A stretch of 64,000 nucleotides of DNA from Paracoccaceae bacterium (GCA_024742835.1 JANSXS010000008.1:1-64000), one strand, 5' to 3'; counted from the stretch's first letter, positions 1 through 8,938 are shown. Translations and numbers: made by a program. The notes: generated from the letters alone by a model not told the origin.

Positions 1-139
1 CGAAGTGCGGCTGTCGGCGGGCGCGGGCTTTATCGTGGTGGTCTGCGGCGAGATCATGACCATGCCCGGCCTCCCCTCGCGCCCGGCGTCGGAAAACATC
101 CGCCTCAACGAGGACGGACAGATCGAAGGGTTGTTCTGA
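1..139 (+). CDS. fhs: Formate-tetrahydrofolate ligase, C-terminal end (partial)
   Basis: Only the last 45 codons are inside the window. They read [20 protein letters not shown], then a PGLPSRPAS stretch and an end in EGLF, which is the highly conserved C-terminus of formate-tetrahydrofolate ligase. The enzyme joins formate to tetrahydrofolate with ATP, giving 10-formyl-THF in the cytoplasm. The stop is two bases before the next gene, so the two are probably co-transcribed. It is relevant to the folate-dependent demethylation genes near 41.5 kb, though not linked to them. Confidence 0.9.
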   Translation, partial: EVRLSAGAGFIVVVCGEIMTMPGLPSRPASENIRLNEDGQIEGLF

Positions 140-140
140 G

Positions 141-1001
141 ATGTCGTGCTCATTGCAATCCCTGATGCTCCCGGTGCGGGGCGACGGCAAGGGCGACAAC
201 GTGTTCGCCCATGCCGCCGCCCTCGCCAAAAGGTTCGGCGCCCATGTGCAGGTTGTACATTGCCGCGCCCGTCCCGAAGACATGATGCCATACGGCGTCG
301 TGGTGCCGCGGTTCTTCCGCAAGCAGCTTGAAGAGGCCTCGACCCAGGTCGCGGAGGCAGAGGAGGAGGCTCTGCGGGCGGAATTCAAGAAGCTGGCGAA
401 GGTCCTTGGCCTGACAGAGGGCGGCCCGTCCGCGGACACGCCTACCGCCAGTTTTCTGGAATATACCGGCAAGCAGGTGGACGCGGTGAAGCATCACGGC
501 CGTCTTGCGGATCTGGTCTGTGTGCCGCAACCGGATCTGACGACAAGTCTTGGCTACAACACGCTGAGATCGGCGCTGTTCACGTCCGGTCGGCCGGTGA
601 TGATGTGCCCCCATGCCGACACTGTGAAAGATGATCTGGGAGGTCATATCGCCATTGGCTGGAACGGGTCGTTGGAGGCGACCCGCGCGCTTGCCATGGG
701 GATGCCCTTGCTTGAAGCATCGCAAAAGGTGACGATCCTGACCACCGGATCCGAGCCGCACGCGACGACGGCAGAAGAGCTTCAGACCTATCTTGAGAAC
801 CGGGGGGTCTCGGCGTCCATCAACAGCTTCAAGCGAGACGGCAATATCGGGCGGAACCTGCTTGAACAGACGGCGGGCGTCGGCGCCGATATGCTTCTGA
901 TGGGGGCGTATCACGAAAGTTACGAACGGGAGACGATTTTCGGAGGAAACACGCAAGCGGTCGTGGACGAGGCAAAACTACCGGTTGTTCTGGTCCATTA
1001 A
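141..1001 (+). CDS. Universal stress protein, tandem UspA domains
   Basis: A 286-residue protein, twice the length of a single UspA domain. The first half begins MLPVRGDGKGDNVFAHA, typical of the nucleotide-binding alpha/beta fold, and the second begins at about residue 160 (GHIAIGWNGSLEATRAL). The C-terminus carries GAYHESYERETIFGG followed by LPVVLVH, the usual UspA ending with a modified phosphate loop. Family members bind ATP or other ligands and help cells endure stress; the exact role is unknown. It starts 1 base after the fhs stop codon and precedes a Tct transport operon by 165 bases. Confidence 0.85.
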   Translation: MSCSLQSLMLPVRGDGKGDNVFAHAAALAKRFGAHVQVVHCRARPEDMMPYGVVVPRFFRKQLEEASTQVAEAEEEALRAEFKKLAKVLGLTEGGPSADTPTASFLEYTGKQVDAVKHHGRLADLVCVPQPDLTTSLGYNTLRSALFTSGRPVMMCPHADTVKDDLGGHIAIGWNGSLEATRALAMGMPLLEASQKVTILTTGSEPHATTAEELQTYLENRGVSASINSFKRDGNIGRNLLEQTAGVGADMLLMGAYHESYERETIFGGNTQAVVDEAKLPVVLVH

Positions 1002-1111
1002 CTATTTGCGATAAAAATTTTCATGTTAGGCTCCGCGTCTGCGAATGTGTTTATTTCGCGGACAGAGGAAGACTGGCAAGAAAACCACTTAGCGGGCGAA
1101 GATCCGCAAGC

Positions 1112-1145
1112 GGCTGAATTTTCAGCCAAAAACGGCCAATTGGCC
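1112..1145 (+). promoter_or_regulatory. Two palindromes in the leader of the Tct operon
   Basis: GGCTGAATTTTCAGCC (1112-1127) and GGCCAATTGGCC (1134-1145) lie just upstream of the ribosome binding site of the TctC-type gene. Either could be an operator or a leader RNA hairpin. The function is inferred only from position and symmetry. Confidence 0.4.
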
Positions 1146-1166
1146 ATAACTCAAGGGAGGAACTCG

Positions 1167-2120
1167 ATGAAGTTCTGGAATCTACTTATCGCGGGCACAT
1201 CCGTGCTTGCACTCACGGCCCCCGCAGCAATGGCTGAATGGCAGCCTCGTAAACCGGTTGATTTTGTCATCATGGCCGGACCCGGCGGTGGCGCAGACCA
1301 GATCGCGCGCTTCATTCAGTCGGTTGCTGAAAAGAAAGACATGATGTCGCGCCCGCTTATCCCGAACAACAAGGGAGGCGGTTCCGGTGCAGAGGCGCTG
1401 ATTTGGCTGGATAACGCGAACGATCCGGATCACACCATTCTTGTTACGCTGAACTCTTTCTTCAGCACACCGATCCGCCAGCCCGAGCTGGGTATCGACA
1501 TCCAGACCTTTACGCCGATTGCGATGATGGGTGTCGACCCCTTCGCGCTTTGGGTCCACAAGAACAGCGGCATCGAGACGTTCGAGGAGTGGGTCGAGAC
1601 GGTCAAGGAGGCTGACGGCGAATACATCACCGGCGGCACCGGCACGGGCCAGGAAGACAGTATCGTTTTCGCCTATACGAACAATGCTTTCGGCATCAAG
1701 TCGAAGTATATCCCGTTCGATGGCGGTGGTGCTGTGGCAGCGGCCCTTGCGGGTGAGCAGATCAACGCGACCGTGAACAACCCCGCCGAAGCGCGCGGTT
1801 TCTTCCAGTCGGGTGATGTAAGGCCTCTGCTGGTGTTCTCGGACGAGGAAATGGATGCCTATCCGGGCGTGCCGACCCTCAAGTCCAAGGGCCACGACTT
1901 TGCCTATTACAACCAGCGTGCCGTTGTGGGCGCACCGGGCATGTCGGATGAGGCGGCTACCTATTACCAGGAGCTGTTCGAGGAGATCTACAACACCGAA
2001 GAATGGCAGAAGTACCTCGAAACCGAATCTCTGTCGCCCCTTTGGATGACAGCGGATGAGACACGCGAGTACTGGAAGGTTCAGATCAAGAACCACAAAG
2101 AGCTTCTGTCCGGAATGTAA
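1167..2120 (+). CDS. TctC-family tripartite tricarboxylate transporter substrate-binding protein
   Basis: A periplasmic solute receptor of 317 residues. I chose the ATG at 1167 because GGGAGG lies just upstream and the protein then opens with a clean signal peptide (MKFWNLLIAGTSVLALTAP, cleaved after AMA before EWQPRKP). A frame open further upstream lacks both. The mature protein has the family's early VDFVIMAGPGGGADQIARF segment, which helps bind carboxylates. It works with the TctB and TctA proteins encoded next. The ligand is probably a di- or tricarboxylate but is not predictable, because this family is very large. Confidence 0.9.
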   Translation: MKFWNLLIAGTSVLALTAPAAMAEWQPRKPVDFVIMAGPGGGADQIARFIQSVAEKKDMMSRPLIPNNKGGGSGAEALIWLDNANDPDHTILVTLNSFFSTPIRQPELGIDIQTFTPIAMMGVDPFALWVHKNSGIETFEEWVETVKEADGEYITGGTGTGQEDSIVFAYTNNAFGIKSKYIPFDGGGAVAAALAGEQINATVNNPAEARGFFQSGDVRPLLVFSDEEMDAYPGVPTLKSKGHDFAYYNQRAVVGAPGMSDEAATYYQELFEEIYNTEEWQKYLETESLSPLWMTADETREYWKVQIKNHKELLSGM

Positions 2121-2129
2121 TGAGCCAAA

Positions 2130-2173
2130 ATCAGGCCTGATGGAAAATCAGGCCTGATAACCAATCAGGCCTA
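2130..2173 (+). repeat. Three palindromic repeats with a 17-base period
   Basis: ATCAGGCCTGAT occurs at 2130-2141 and 2147-2158, and a partial copy (ATCAGGCCT) begins at 2164, giving an exact 17-base spacing. Each full copy is self-complementary and any two can also pair with each other. The array fills the gap between the TctC and TctB genes and ends just before the TctB ribosome binding site (GGAGG at 2181). A likely role is an mRNA hairpin that lowers downstream expression or stabilises the abundant receptor message. Confidence 0.7.
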
Positions 2174-2192
2174 AAAACTGGGAGGGCTGACA

Positions 2193-2696
2193 ATGCGTGT
2201 TGGCGAGATAGTGACGGCGGGCTTGCTAGCCCTTCTTTCCATCTACTTGATGTACAAGTCCACGTTGAACGGGGTCGGCTACACAGCCGGGTCTGGGCCT
2301 CAGGGCGGGTTCTGGCCATTTTGGCTGGCGTGTGGAATGTTGATTTCGACGGGCTTTATCGCCCTGAACTGGGTGCGCGGCACGTCACCGCAATCCCAAT
2401 CCGACGAGCCGGTGCTGGACGACTTCGGGATCAAGACCGTGGCGATCATCGTGGGTGGCCTCATCGGCTTTGTCGCGCTTGTCGAGGTCGTATCAATGTA
2501 CGGCGCCGTCGCGATTTTCATGTTCTACTATGTACGTATCCTTGGTCGCCACAGCTGGACCGTGACGCTGCCTCTGGTGCTTGTTTTCCCGGTCGGACTG
2601 TTCTTTTTCTTTGAAGGTCTGATGAAGATCAGCATGCCCACCGGCATGAGCTTTACCGACCCGATCTTCAACATGCTGTACAACATCATCTACTGA
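2193..2696 (+). CDS. TctB-family tripartite tricarboxylate transporter small membrane subunit
   Basis: A 167-residue integral membrane protein with about four hydrophobic helices (near residues 5-22, 41-58, 86-108 and 120-145), the size and pattern of the small TctB subunit. GGAGGG precedes the ATG. It sits between the receptor gene and the large TctA permease gene in the usual C-B-A order and would form the inner-membrane complex with TctA. TctB sequences are poorly conserved, so the call rests largely on topology and context. Confidence 0.85.
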   Translation: MRVGEIVTAGLLALLSIYLMYKSTLNGVGYTAGSGPQGGFWPFWLACGMLISTGFIALNWVRGTSPQSQSDEPVLDDFGIKTVAIIVGGLIGFVALVEVVSMYGAVAIFMFYYVRILGRHSWTVTLPLVLVFPVGLFFFFEGLMKISMPTGMSFTDPIFNMLYNIIY

Positions 2697-2735
2697 GCCG
2701 GCGTGCGAAAAGCTGGCATAGGGACGGACTAACCT

Positions 2736-4244
2736 ATGGATATCCTTACACTTTTAGGCGACGGCATGCTCGTCGCATTGCAACCGCTCAACCTATTGCT
2801 AATTTTGATTGGCGTGACGGTCGGGTTGTTCATCGGGGCGATGCCGGGACTGGGATCGGTCAACGGGGTTGCGATCCTGCTGCCCGTAACCTTCCTTGTC
2901 CCGCCTGGTTCTGCGATCATCTTTCTCGCCGCGATCTACTACGGTGCTATGTATGGCGGGGCCATCTCTTCGATCACCATGGGCATTCCGGGCGCATCGA
3001 CAGCGGTGGCAACCACCTTTGACGGGCGACCGCTGGCGATGATGGGCAAGGCGCGGCTGGCGCTTGTGGCCGCCGCTGTTGGCTCGTTTGTCGGTGGGAC
3101 AGTGTCGAACATCCTTTTCACCGGTCTTGCGCCGCTGCTTGCAACTGTCGCGCTCAGCTTTGGCCCGCCCGAAATTTTCGCGCTGATGCTTCTGGCCTTC
3201 GCGACCTTCGTCGGCCTTGGCGGTGACGACATTCCCAAGACAATCTTCTCGATCTGCTTTGGCCTTGTCCTTGCCACGGTCGGCTTCGACCAGATCTCTG
3301 GTGCGCCACGTCTGTTGCTTTTTGAGATGAACGGCTTTCTGAGCGGTATCAGCTTCCTGGTTCTTGCCATCGGTGTTTACGGGATCGGCGAGATGTTGTG
3401 GACCATCGAAAGCACACGTGGTGAAATCACCAAGACCAACGCTGACATTTCGGCAAAGGGCGTCATCGAGGATGTGGGTGTCAGCGTCAAAAAGGGCTGG
3501 AAAGGCATCAGCATCGGTTCGTTCCTTGGCTTCTTCGTCGGCGTGCTTCCCGCCGCTGGCGCGACCCCGGCCTCTCTGATGTCTTACGCGATCACCAAGA
3601 TGGTGTCGAAAGATCCAAGCCAATTCGGCAAAGGCCATGTCGGTGGTGTCGCCGCGCCGGAAGCGGGCAACAACTCTGCCTCCACGGGTTCGATGCTGCC
3701 GATGCTGACGCTGGGTATTCCCGGCTCGCCCACCACGGCGATCCTTCTCGGGGGCATGGTGATCTGGGGCCTTACGCCCGGCCCGCGCCTGTTCGTCGAG
3801 CAGTCGGATTTCGTCTGGGGTCTGATCGGTTCGTTCTATGTGTCGAACTTCTTTGCCCTGGTCGTGAACCTGGCCTTTATTCCGCTGTTCATCTGGATGC
3901 TGCGGATGCCGTTCACCGTTCTTGCACCGCTGATCTTCGTTCTGTCGATCGTGGGCGGGTATGCGGCGATGCAGGACATGTTCGACATCTGGCTGATCCT
4001 GGTCTTTGGCTTCGGTGCCTTCTTCTTGCGGAAATTCGATTATCCGCTGGCCCCGGCGGTGCTTGCCATCGTGCTTGGTCCAATTGCCGAACCGACCCTG
4101 CGTCAGTCGCTCCTGATGTCCTCGGGTGATCCGGCGATCTTCTTTACCCGCCCGATTTCGGCGCCGATCATCGTCGTCGCGATCATCCTGATCCTTCTGC
4201 CGGTCTTCAAGATGCTGCGCAGCAAGCGGTCGTCCACGGCATAA
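2736..4244 (+). CDS. TctA-family tripartite tricarboxylate transporter large permease
   Basis: A 502-residue, strongly hydrophobic permease, the normal TctA length. The N-terminus carries the family landmark GLFIGAMPGLGSVNGVAILLP, here split by GAMPGLGS, and further conserved segments include YYGAMYGGAISSITMGIPG and, mid-protein, GFFVGVLPAAGATPAS. It imports a carboxylate handed over by the periplasmic TctC receptor, driven by an ion gradient. It is the last gene of the operon and is followed by a GC-rich hairpin. Confidence 0.93.
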   Translation: MDILTLLGDGMLVALQPLNLLLILIGVTVGLFIGAMPGLGSVNGVAILLPVTFLVPPGSAIIFLAAIYYGAMYGGAISSITMGIPGASTAVATTFDGRPLAMMGKARLALVAAAVGSFVGGTVSNILFTGLAPLLATVALSFGPPEIFALMLLAFATFVGLGGDDIPKTIFSICFGLVLATVGFDQISGAPRLLLFEMNGFLSGISFLVLAIGVYGIGEMLWTIESTRGEITKTNADISAKGVIEDVGVSVKKGWKGISIGSFLGFFVGVLPAAGATPASLMSYAITKMVSKDPSQFGKGHVGGVAAPEAGNNSASTGSMLPMLTLGIPGSPTTAILLGGMVIWGLTPGPRLFVEQSDFVWGLIGSFYVSNFFALVVNLAFIPLFIWMLRMPFTVLAPLIFVLSIVGGYAAMQDMFDIWLILVFGFGAFFLRKFDYPLAPAVLAIVLGPIAEPTLRQSLLMSSGDPAIFFTRPISAPIIVVAIILILLPVFKMLRSKRSSTA

Positions 4245-4257
4245 CGCATGTGACGGG

Positions 4258-4279
4258 GAAGGGGGCCATGGCCCCCTTC
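4258..4279 (+). terminator. GC-rich hairpin after the Tct operon
   Basis: GAAGGGGGCC and GGCCCCCTTC form a 10-base-pair stem with a 2-base loop starting 13 bases after the TctA stop codon. The T tract that follows is weak, so termination efficiency is uncertain. Confidence 0.6.
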
Positions 4280-4329
4280 TCGCTATATTGGCTCAGATGA
4301 CATGACCGCCCCCACGACGGAAGCCGGTC

Positions 4330-4870
4330 ATGTCGGAGATTATCAGGATCGTGCTCGATGTGGCGAAAAATGTGCTTCATGTCTACGGGGCAGAAGGAGC
4401 GGGCCACCTGTTCTGCACAAGACGTTGCGGCGCGTTCAGGTGCATGAGTTTTTGGCCAGCGCCCGGCCCGCGTTGTGCCGATCGAAGCTTGCGGCGGCGC
4501 TCATTTTTGGGGTCGCGAGATCGGCAAGCCTGACTACGACGTTCGGCTGATCCCACCCGCCTACGTCAAGCCTTTCGTCAAGCGCCGGAGTGAGGCGGAC
4601 AAGAAAACAATCCAGTGAACCGTTTTCCCGCTTAACGATGCGGCCGATGCCAAAGCGATCTGTGAGGCCGCACTGCGCCCGACGATGCGCTTGGTTTCTG
4701 TGAAGAGCGACGAGACCCAGGGCGCGGCGATGGCGTGCCGCGTGCGCGCGCGTCTGATCCGGCAGCGGACCCGGTACATCAATGCGCGGCGCGGTCATCG
4801 GACCGAGTTCGGAAAGGTCGTGCCGCATGGACCTGACCAGATACACAGAGTTCATGACATTGCCCAGGTC
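4330..4870 (+). pseudogene. IS110-family transposase remnant, frameshifted and truncated
   Basis: The 731 bases between the Tct operon and glutamate dehydrogenase hold a broken transposase. Recognisable pieces in order are IVLDVAKNVLHVYG (4348 on), KTLRRVQVHEFLAS in a second frame (near 4420), AHFWGREIGKPDYDVRLIPP with PAYVKPFVKR in a third frame (near 4499-4590), a TGA at 4617, then NDAADAKAICEA and RPTMRLVSVKS in the same third frame (from about 4635). These match the N-terminal DEDD-type transposase domain of IS110 elements. The C-terminal domain is absent and no element ends were found. The frame of its last part runs, by chance, into the glutamate dehydrogenase frame. Confidence 0.88.
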
Positions 4871-4975
4871 ACTCCACGCGGCGACGGGTGGACAAATCTT
4901 CGCCCAACCTTAACCATGTCTACAAGAACGCCGACTAGAGCTGTTCGCACATGTAAAGGAAAAGGAAGAACCACC

Positions 4976-6409
4976 ATGACAGCGCTGATCAAGGAACCTA
5001 GCTTTCGAGAATGCGTCGACCTTATGTTCAATCGCGCCGTGGCGCTGATGGACCTGCCCCCGGGGCTTGAGGAAAAGATCCGCGTCTGCAACGCCACCTA
5101 TACCGTGCGCTTTGGGGTGCGCCTGCGGGGTCAGATCCACACCTTCACCGGCTACCGCTCGGTGCATTCGGAACATATGGAACCGGTCAAGGGCGGCATC
5201 CGCTACGCCATGGCCGTCAACCAGGACGAGGTCGAGGCGCTGGCCGCGCTGATGACCTACAAATGCGCCCTGGTAGAGGCGCCGTTCGGCGGCTCCAAGG
5301 GGGGCTTGCGCATCGACCCGCGCGAATGGGACGAACACGAACTGGAACAGATCACGCGCCGCTTCGCCTATGAACTGGCCAAGCGCGACCTGATCAACCC
5401 CTCTCAGAACGTGCCCGCCCCCGACATGGGCACCGGCGAACGGGAAATGGCCTGGATCGCCGACCAGTACCGCCGCATGAACACCACCGACATCAACAGC
5501 CGCGCCTGCGTCACCGGCAAGCCGGTCAACGCGGGCGGCATTCAGGGCCGGACAGAGGCGACGGGGCGCGGCGTGCAATACGCGTTGCAGGAATTCTTCC
5601 GCCACCCCGAGGATATCAATGCCGCTGGCCTGTCGGGCACGCTCGATGGCAAGCGTGTCATCGTGCAAGGTCTGGGAAACGTGGGCTATCACGCGGCCAA
5701 GTTCCTGTCCGAAGAAGACGGTGCGATCATCACCGGGATCATTGAGCGCGACGGCGCGCTTTTCGATGAAAAAGGCATCAACGTGGACGCGGTGCGCGAC
5801 TGGATCGTCAAGCATGGCGGCGTCACCGGCTATCCCGACGCCGCCCACCACGCCGAAGGCGCCATCGTTCTGGAACAGGATTGTGACATTCTCATTCCGG
5901 CCGCGCTTGAGGGCGTGATCAACATGGGCAACGCCGCCCGGATCAAGGCGCCGCTGATCATCGAGGCGGCCAATGGCCCGATCACGGCGGGTGCCGATGA
6001 CGTGCTGCGCGAAAAGGGCACGGTCATCATCCCCGACATGTATGCCAACGCGGGCGGGGTCACGGTGTCCTATTTCGAATGGGTCAAGAACCTAAGCCAT
6101 ATCCGGTTTGGCCGCATGGGCCGCCGCCAAGAGGAAGCCAGCCACCAGCTCATCGTCGACGAACTGGAACGGCTCAGCTCTGACAGGGATCTGGGCTGGA
6201 CCCTGACACCGGGCTTCAAGCAGAAATACCTCAAGGGCGCGGGGGAGCTGGAACTCGTGCGCTCGGGTCTCGATGACACAATGCGCGCCGCCTATCAGTC
6301 GATGCGAGAGGTCTGGCACGCCCGCGACGACGTCAAGGATCTGCGCACCGCAGCCTATCTGGTGGCCATCGAAAAGGTGGCGGGCAGTTACCGCGCGCTG
6401 GGCCTGTAA
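4976..6409 (+). CDS. gdhA: Glu/Leu/Phe/Val dehydrogenase (glutamate dehydrogenase)
   Basis: A 477-residue enzyme that interconverts glutamate with 2-oxoglutarate and ammonium. Family marks are KGGIRYAMAVNQDEVEALA near residue 76, the catalytic lysine motif PFGGSKGGLRIDP near 102, and the nucleotide-binding VQGLGNVGYHAAKF near 226. I start it at the ATG at 4976, with AAGGAAGAA upstream. The same frame is open back to 4685, but that part is transposase debris. The insertion remnant means its promoter now lies within or beyond IS-derived DNA. A GC hairpin follows the stop. NAD versus NADP preference was not determined. Confidence 0.92.
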   Translation: MTALIKEPSFRECVDLMFNRAVALMDLPPGLEEKIRVCNATYTVRFGVRLRGQIHTFTGYRSVHSEHMEPVKGGIRYAMAVNQDEVEALAALMTYKCALVEAPFGGSKGGLRIDPREWDEHELEQITRRFAYELAKRDLINPSQNVPAPDMGTGEREMAWIADQYRRMNTTDINSRACVTGKPVNAGGIQGRTEATGRGVQYALQEFFRHPEDINAAGLSGTLDGKRVIVQGLGNVGYHAAKFLSEEDGAIITGIIERDGALFDEKGINVDAVRDWIVKHGGVTGYPDAAHHAEGAIVLEQDCDILIPAALEGVINMGNAARIKAPLIIEAANGPITAGADDVLREKGTVIIPDMYANAGGVTVSYFEWVKNLSHIRFGRMGRRQEEASHQLIVDELERLSSDRDLGWTLTPGFKQKYLKGAGELELVRSGLDDTMRAAYQSMREVWHARDDVKDLRTAAYLVAIEKVAGSYRALGL

Positions 6410-6432
6410 CATCGTCTGACCCGGTCGAGACT

Positions 6433-6459
6433 GGCGCGGGGGCCGCAAGGCCCCGCGCC
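6433..6459 (+). terminator. Hairpin after glutamate dehydrogenase
   Basis: GGCGCGGGGGCC and GGCCCCGCGCC pair around a GCAA loop, with one bulged base. It begins 24 bases after the gdhA stop codon. There is no T tract. Confidence 0.55.
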
Positions 6460-6571
6460 GGACGAGAGCGCCCGCGCCACCCGCTTACACACCTGCAAGC
6501 GGGGGTTGCGGCACAGGGCGGGCCCTGCCAAACTCAGCAAAAGGACACAAGCCTCGCAAAGGATGCCCGAC

Positions 6572-6940
6572 ATGCCCGGTTTTCTGACTTGTTTTGCCGC
6601 CGCCCCGACATTCTGGCGCAATGCCTTGCCCGCGGTCGCGCTGGCCATTGCCGCCGCGCTTGCAGCCCCGGCCCATGCAAACGATCAGCAACAGACCTGC
6701 ATCGACACCTCCGACATGGTTGCCACCATCATCACCCTGCGCGCCGAGGGCAGCCGCCCCAATGCCATAAAACGCGCGCTCAAGACCGGCAATAACAAGG
6801 TGGATGCAAAATATACCGACACCGTGGATCCGCTGGTCGCTTGGGTCTTCACCATAGACAAGGCCCTTGTGGAACAGCCCACCGCGCCAGAGGCGATCGC
6901 GGCCGAATACCGCAAGACCTGCGTTGGCTATCAGCCCTGA
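6572..6940 (+). CDS. Small exported protein, function unknown
   Basis: A 122-residue protein that I do not recognise. The ATG at 6572 has AAAGG at a good distance, and the product then opens with a signal peptide (hydrophobic stretch LPAVALAIAAALAAP ending AHA before NDQQQ). The mature part of about 85 residues has only two cysteines, one near each end (QQTCIDTSD and RKTCVGYQP), which could form a disulfide in the periplasm. ATGs at 6506 and 6563 are in frame but have worse ribosome binding sites. It lies 51 bases before dnaG. Confidence 0.65.
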   Translation: MPGFLTCFAAAPTFWRNALPAVALAIAAALAAPAHANDQQQTCIDTSDMVATIITLRAEGSRPNAIKRALKTGNNKVDAKYTDTVDPLVAWVFTIDKALVEQPTAPEAIAAEYRKTCVGYQP

Positions 6941-6991
6941 TCGACGCGCCGCCTCTTGGCGCGGGCGGGGGAATGGCCCATATTCACAAGT

Positions 6992-8938
6992 ATGAGCCTG
7001 CCCCCCGGATTCCTTGACGAACTTAGAACGCGCCTGTCGCTGACCGACGTGGTCGGGCGCAAGGTCATGTGGGACACCCGCAAGTCCAATCAGGGCAAGG
7101 GCGACATGTGGGCACCATGCCCTTTCCATCAGGAAAAAACGGCCTCTTTCCACGTCGATGACCGCAAGGGGTTTTATTATTGCTTTGGCTGTCACGCCAA
7201 GGGCGATGCGATCTCCTTTGTGCGCGAAACCGAGAATGTCGATTTCATGGAGGCCGTGCGCATCCTCGCACAGGATGCCGGGCTGCCCATGCCCGAACGC
7301 GATCCGCAGGCACAGGCCAAGGCCGAAAAGCGTACTGAGCTGGCCGATGTCATGGACATGGCCGTGCGCCATTTCCGTCTGTCGCTGCGCACCGGGGCGG
7401 CGGCGGCGGCGCGCGAGTACCTGGCAAAGCGCGGTCTGGACGAGGCCGCGCTGGAGCGGTTCGAGATCGGCTTTGCCCCCGATGCCTGGCAGGACATGTG
7501 GGACCATCTCAAGGCCAAGGGCATCGCCGACGAGCTGATCCTTGGCTGCGGTCTGGCCAAGCCCAGCCAAAAGGGCGGCAAGCCCTACGACACGTTCCGC
7601 AACCGCATCATGTTTCCCATCCGTGACCCGCGCGGGCGCTGCATCGCCTTTGGCGGGCGCGCGATGGACCCGGCCGACAACGCCAAATATCTCAACAGTC
7701 CCGAAACCGAACTGTTCGACAAGTCCCGCACGCTGTACAACCACGGCCCCGCGCGCGAGGCGGCGGGCAAGGGCCAGCCGCTGCTTGTGGCCGAGGGCTA
7801 TATGGACGTGATCGCGCTGTCCTGCGCGGGTTTTGCCGCCAGCGTCGCCCCGCTTGGCACCGCCGTGACCGAACATCAGCTTGCCATGCTGTGGCGGGTG
7901 GCCGACGAGCCGATCATCGCGCTGGATGGCGATACCGCCGGGCTGCGCGCCGCGTATCGTGTGATCGACACCGCACTGCCGCTGCTGGAGGCTGGCAAAT
8001 CACTGCGTTTCGTCCTTATGCCAGAGGGCAAGGACCCCGATGATCTTCTGCGCGCCGAAGGGCCAGGCGCGGTGCAGGCGCTGCTCGATAGCGCCCTGCC
8101 CATGGTCCGGCTGCTGTGGCAGCGCGAAACCGAAGGCCGCGATTATGACAGCCCCGAACGCCGCGCGGCGCTCGACAAGGCGCTGCGCGACAAGATCCAG
8201 ATGATCCGCGACCCGTCCATCCGCGCCCATTACGGGCAGGCGCTCAAGGATCTGCGATGGCAGTTGTTCAACCCCCGCAACACGACCCCGAACGCGGGCT
8301 ATTCCGGCAAGGGCCGTTGGCAAAAACCCATCCCCGTGCGCACCAGCACCCGCACCTCGCATCTTGTGGCGTCCAGTGACGAGGGGCAGGTCGATCTGCG
8401 CGAGGCGGTGATCCTGGCCACCGTGCTGCGCAATCCCGCTATCCTGACCGATTGCGAAACCGCGTTGGAAAAGCTCGATTGCCGGGTGCCGCTCCATGCC
8501 GATCTGCGCCGGGCCCTGTTGGCCTGCGCCGCGCAACCAGACCCCTCGGCGGCGCTTGGCGCGCAAATAGAGCCGGGGATGGTTGAAAATCTGCTCTCGC
8601 TGCCCCATGTCGCGCTGGTGCCCGCCGTGCGCCGCCCTGGCGACATGGACCTTGCCCTTATGACCGTGGCGGAAACACTGGCCAAGCTCGACGCGGATCG
8701 TGGGCTGGCTGCGGAAATATCCGAGGCGGTCGAGGATCTTGCCGGGCTTGCCGATGAACACGTCACCTGGCGCCTGAGCGAGGCGGCAGAGGCCCGAAAC
8801 CGTGCCTGGCTCAGCCAGCAAGAAGACAAGACAGAGTATCAACGCGCCCCCAACGGGGCCCCGATAAGCCGGGCGGAAAAGGAACGCTTTGACGCGCTGC
8901 TCGATCAGATCGGGTTCAAACCCGGCCCAGATGGGTGA
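6992..8938 (+). CDS. dnaG: DNA primase
   Basis: A 648-residue primase that makes RNA primers for replication. The N-terminal zinc ribbon has C43, H46, C64 and C67 (CPFH and CFGC). A primase core follows, then the TOPRIM domain with LLVAEGYMDV near residue 270 and the metal-binding ALDGDTAGLRAA near 312. The C-terminal part is the helicase-binding domain. The ATG at 6992 gives the standard start MSLPPGFLDELR. It directly precedes rpoD, as in many bacteria (the macromolecular synthesis arrangement). Confidence 0.97.
   Translation: MSLPPGFLDELRTRLSLTDVVGRKVMWDTRKSNQGKGDMWAPCPFHQEKTASFHVDDRKGFYYCFGCHAKGDAISFVRETENVDFMEAVRILAQDAGLPMPERDPQAQAKAEKRTELADVMDMAVRHFRLSLRTGAAAAAREYLAKRGLDEAALERFEIGFAPDAWQDMWDHLKAKGIADELILGCGLAKPSQKGGKPYDTFRNRIMFPIRDPRGRCIAFGGRAMDPADNAKYLNSPETELFDKSRTLYNHGPAREAAGKGQPLLVAEGYMDVIALSCAGFAASVAPLGTAVTEHQLAMLWRVADEPIIALDGDTAGLRAAYRVIDTALPLLEAGKSLRFVLMPEGKDPDDLLRAEGPGAVQALLDSALPMVRLLWQRETEGRDYDSPERRAALDKALRDKIQMIRDPSIRAHYGQALKDLRWQLFNPRNTTPNAGYSGKGRWQKPIPVRTSTRTSHLVASSDEGQVDLREAVILATVLRNPAILTDCETALEKLDCRVPLHADLRRALLACAAQPDPSAALGAQIEPGMVENLLSLPHVALVPAVRRPGDMDLALMTVAETLAKLDADRGLAAEISEAVEDLAGLADEHVTWRLSEAAEARNRAWLSQQEDKTEYQRAPNGAPISRAEKERFDALLDQIGFKPGPDG

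Noticed and set aside
2130-2173. CRISPR array
   Set aside because: The units are 12-base palindromes with 5-base spacers, far too short for CRISPR repeats, and no cas gene is present.
4685-4975. N-terminal extension of glutamate dehydrogenase
   Set aside because: The extra 97 codons are IS110 transposase sequence followed by spacer. The ATG at 4976 has a ribosome binding site and begins the conserved protein.
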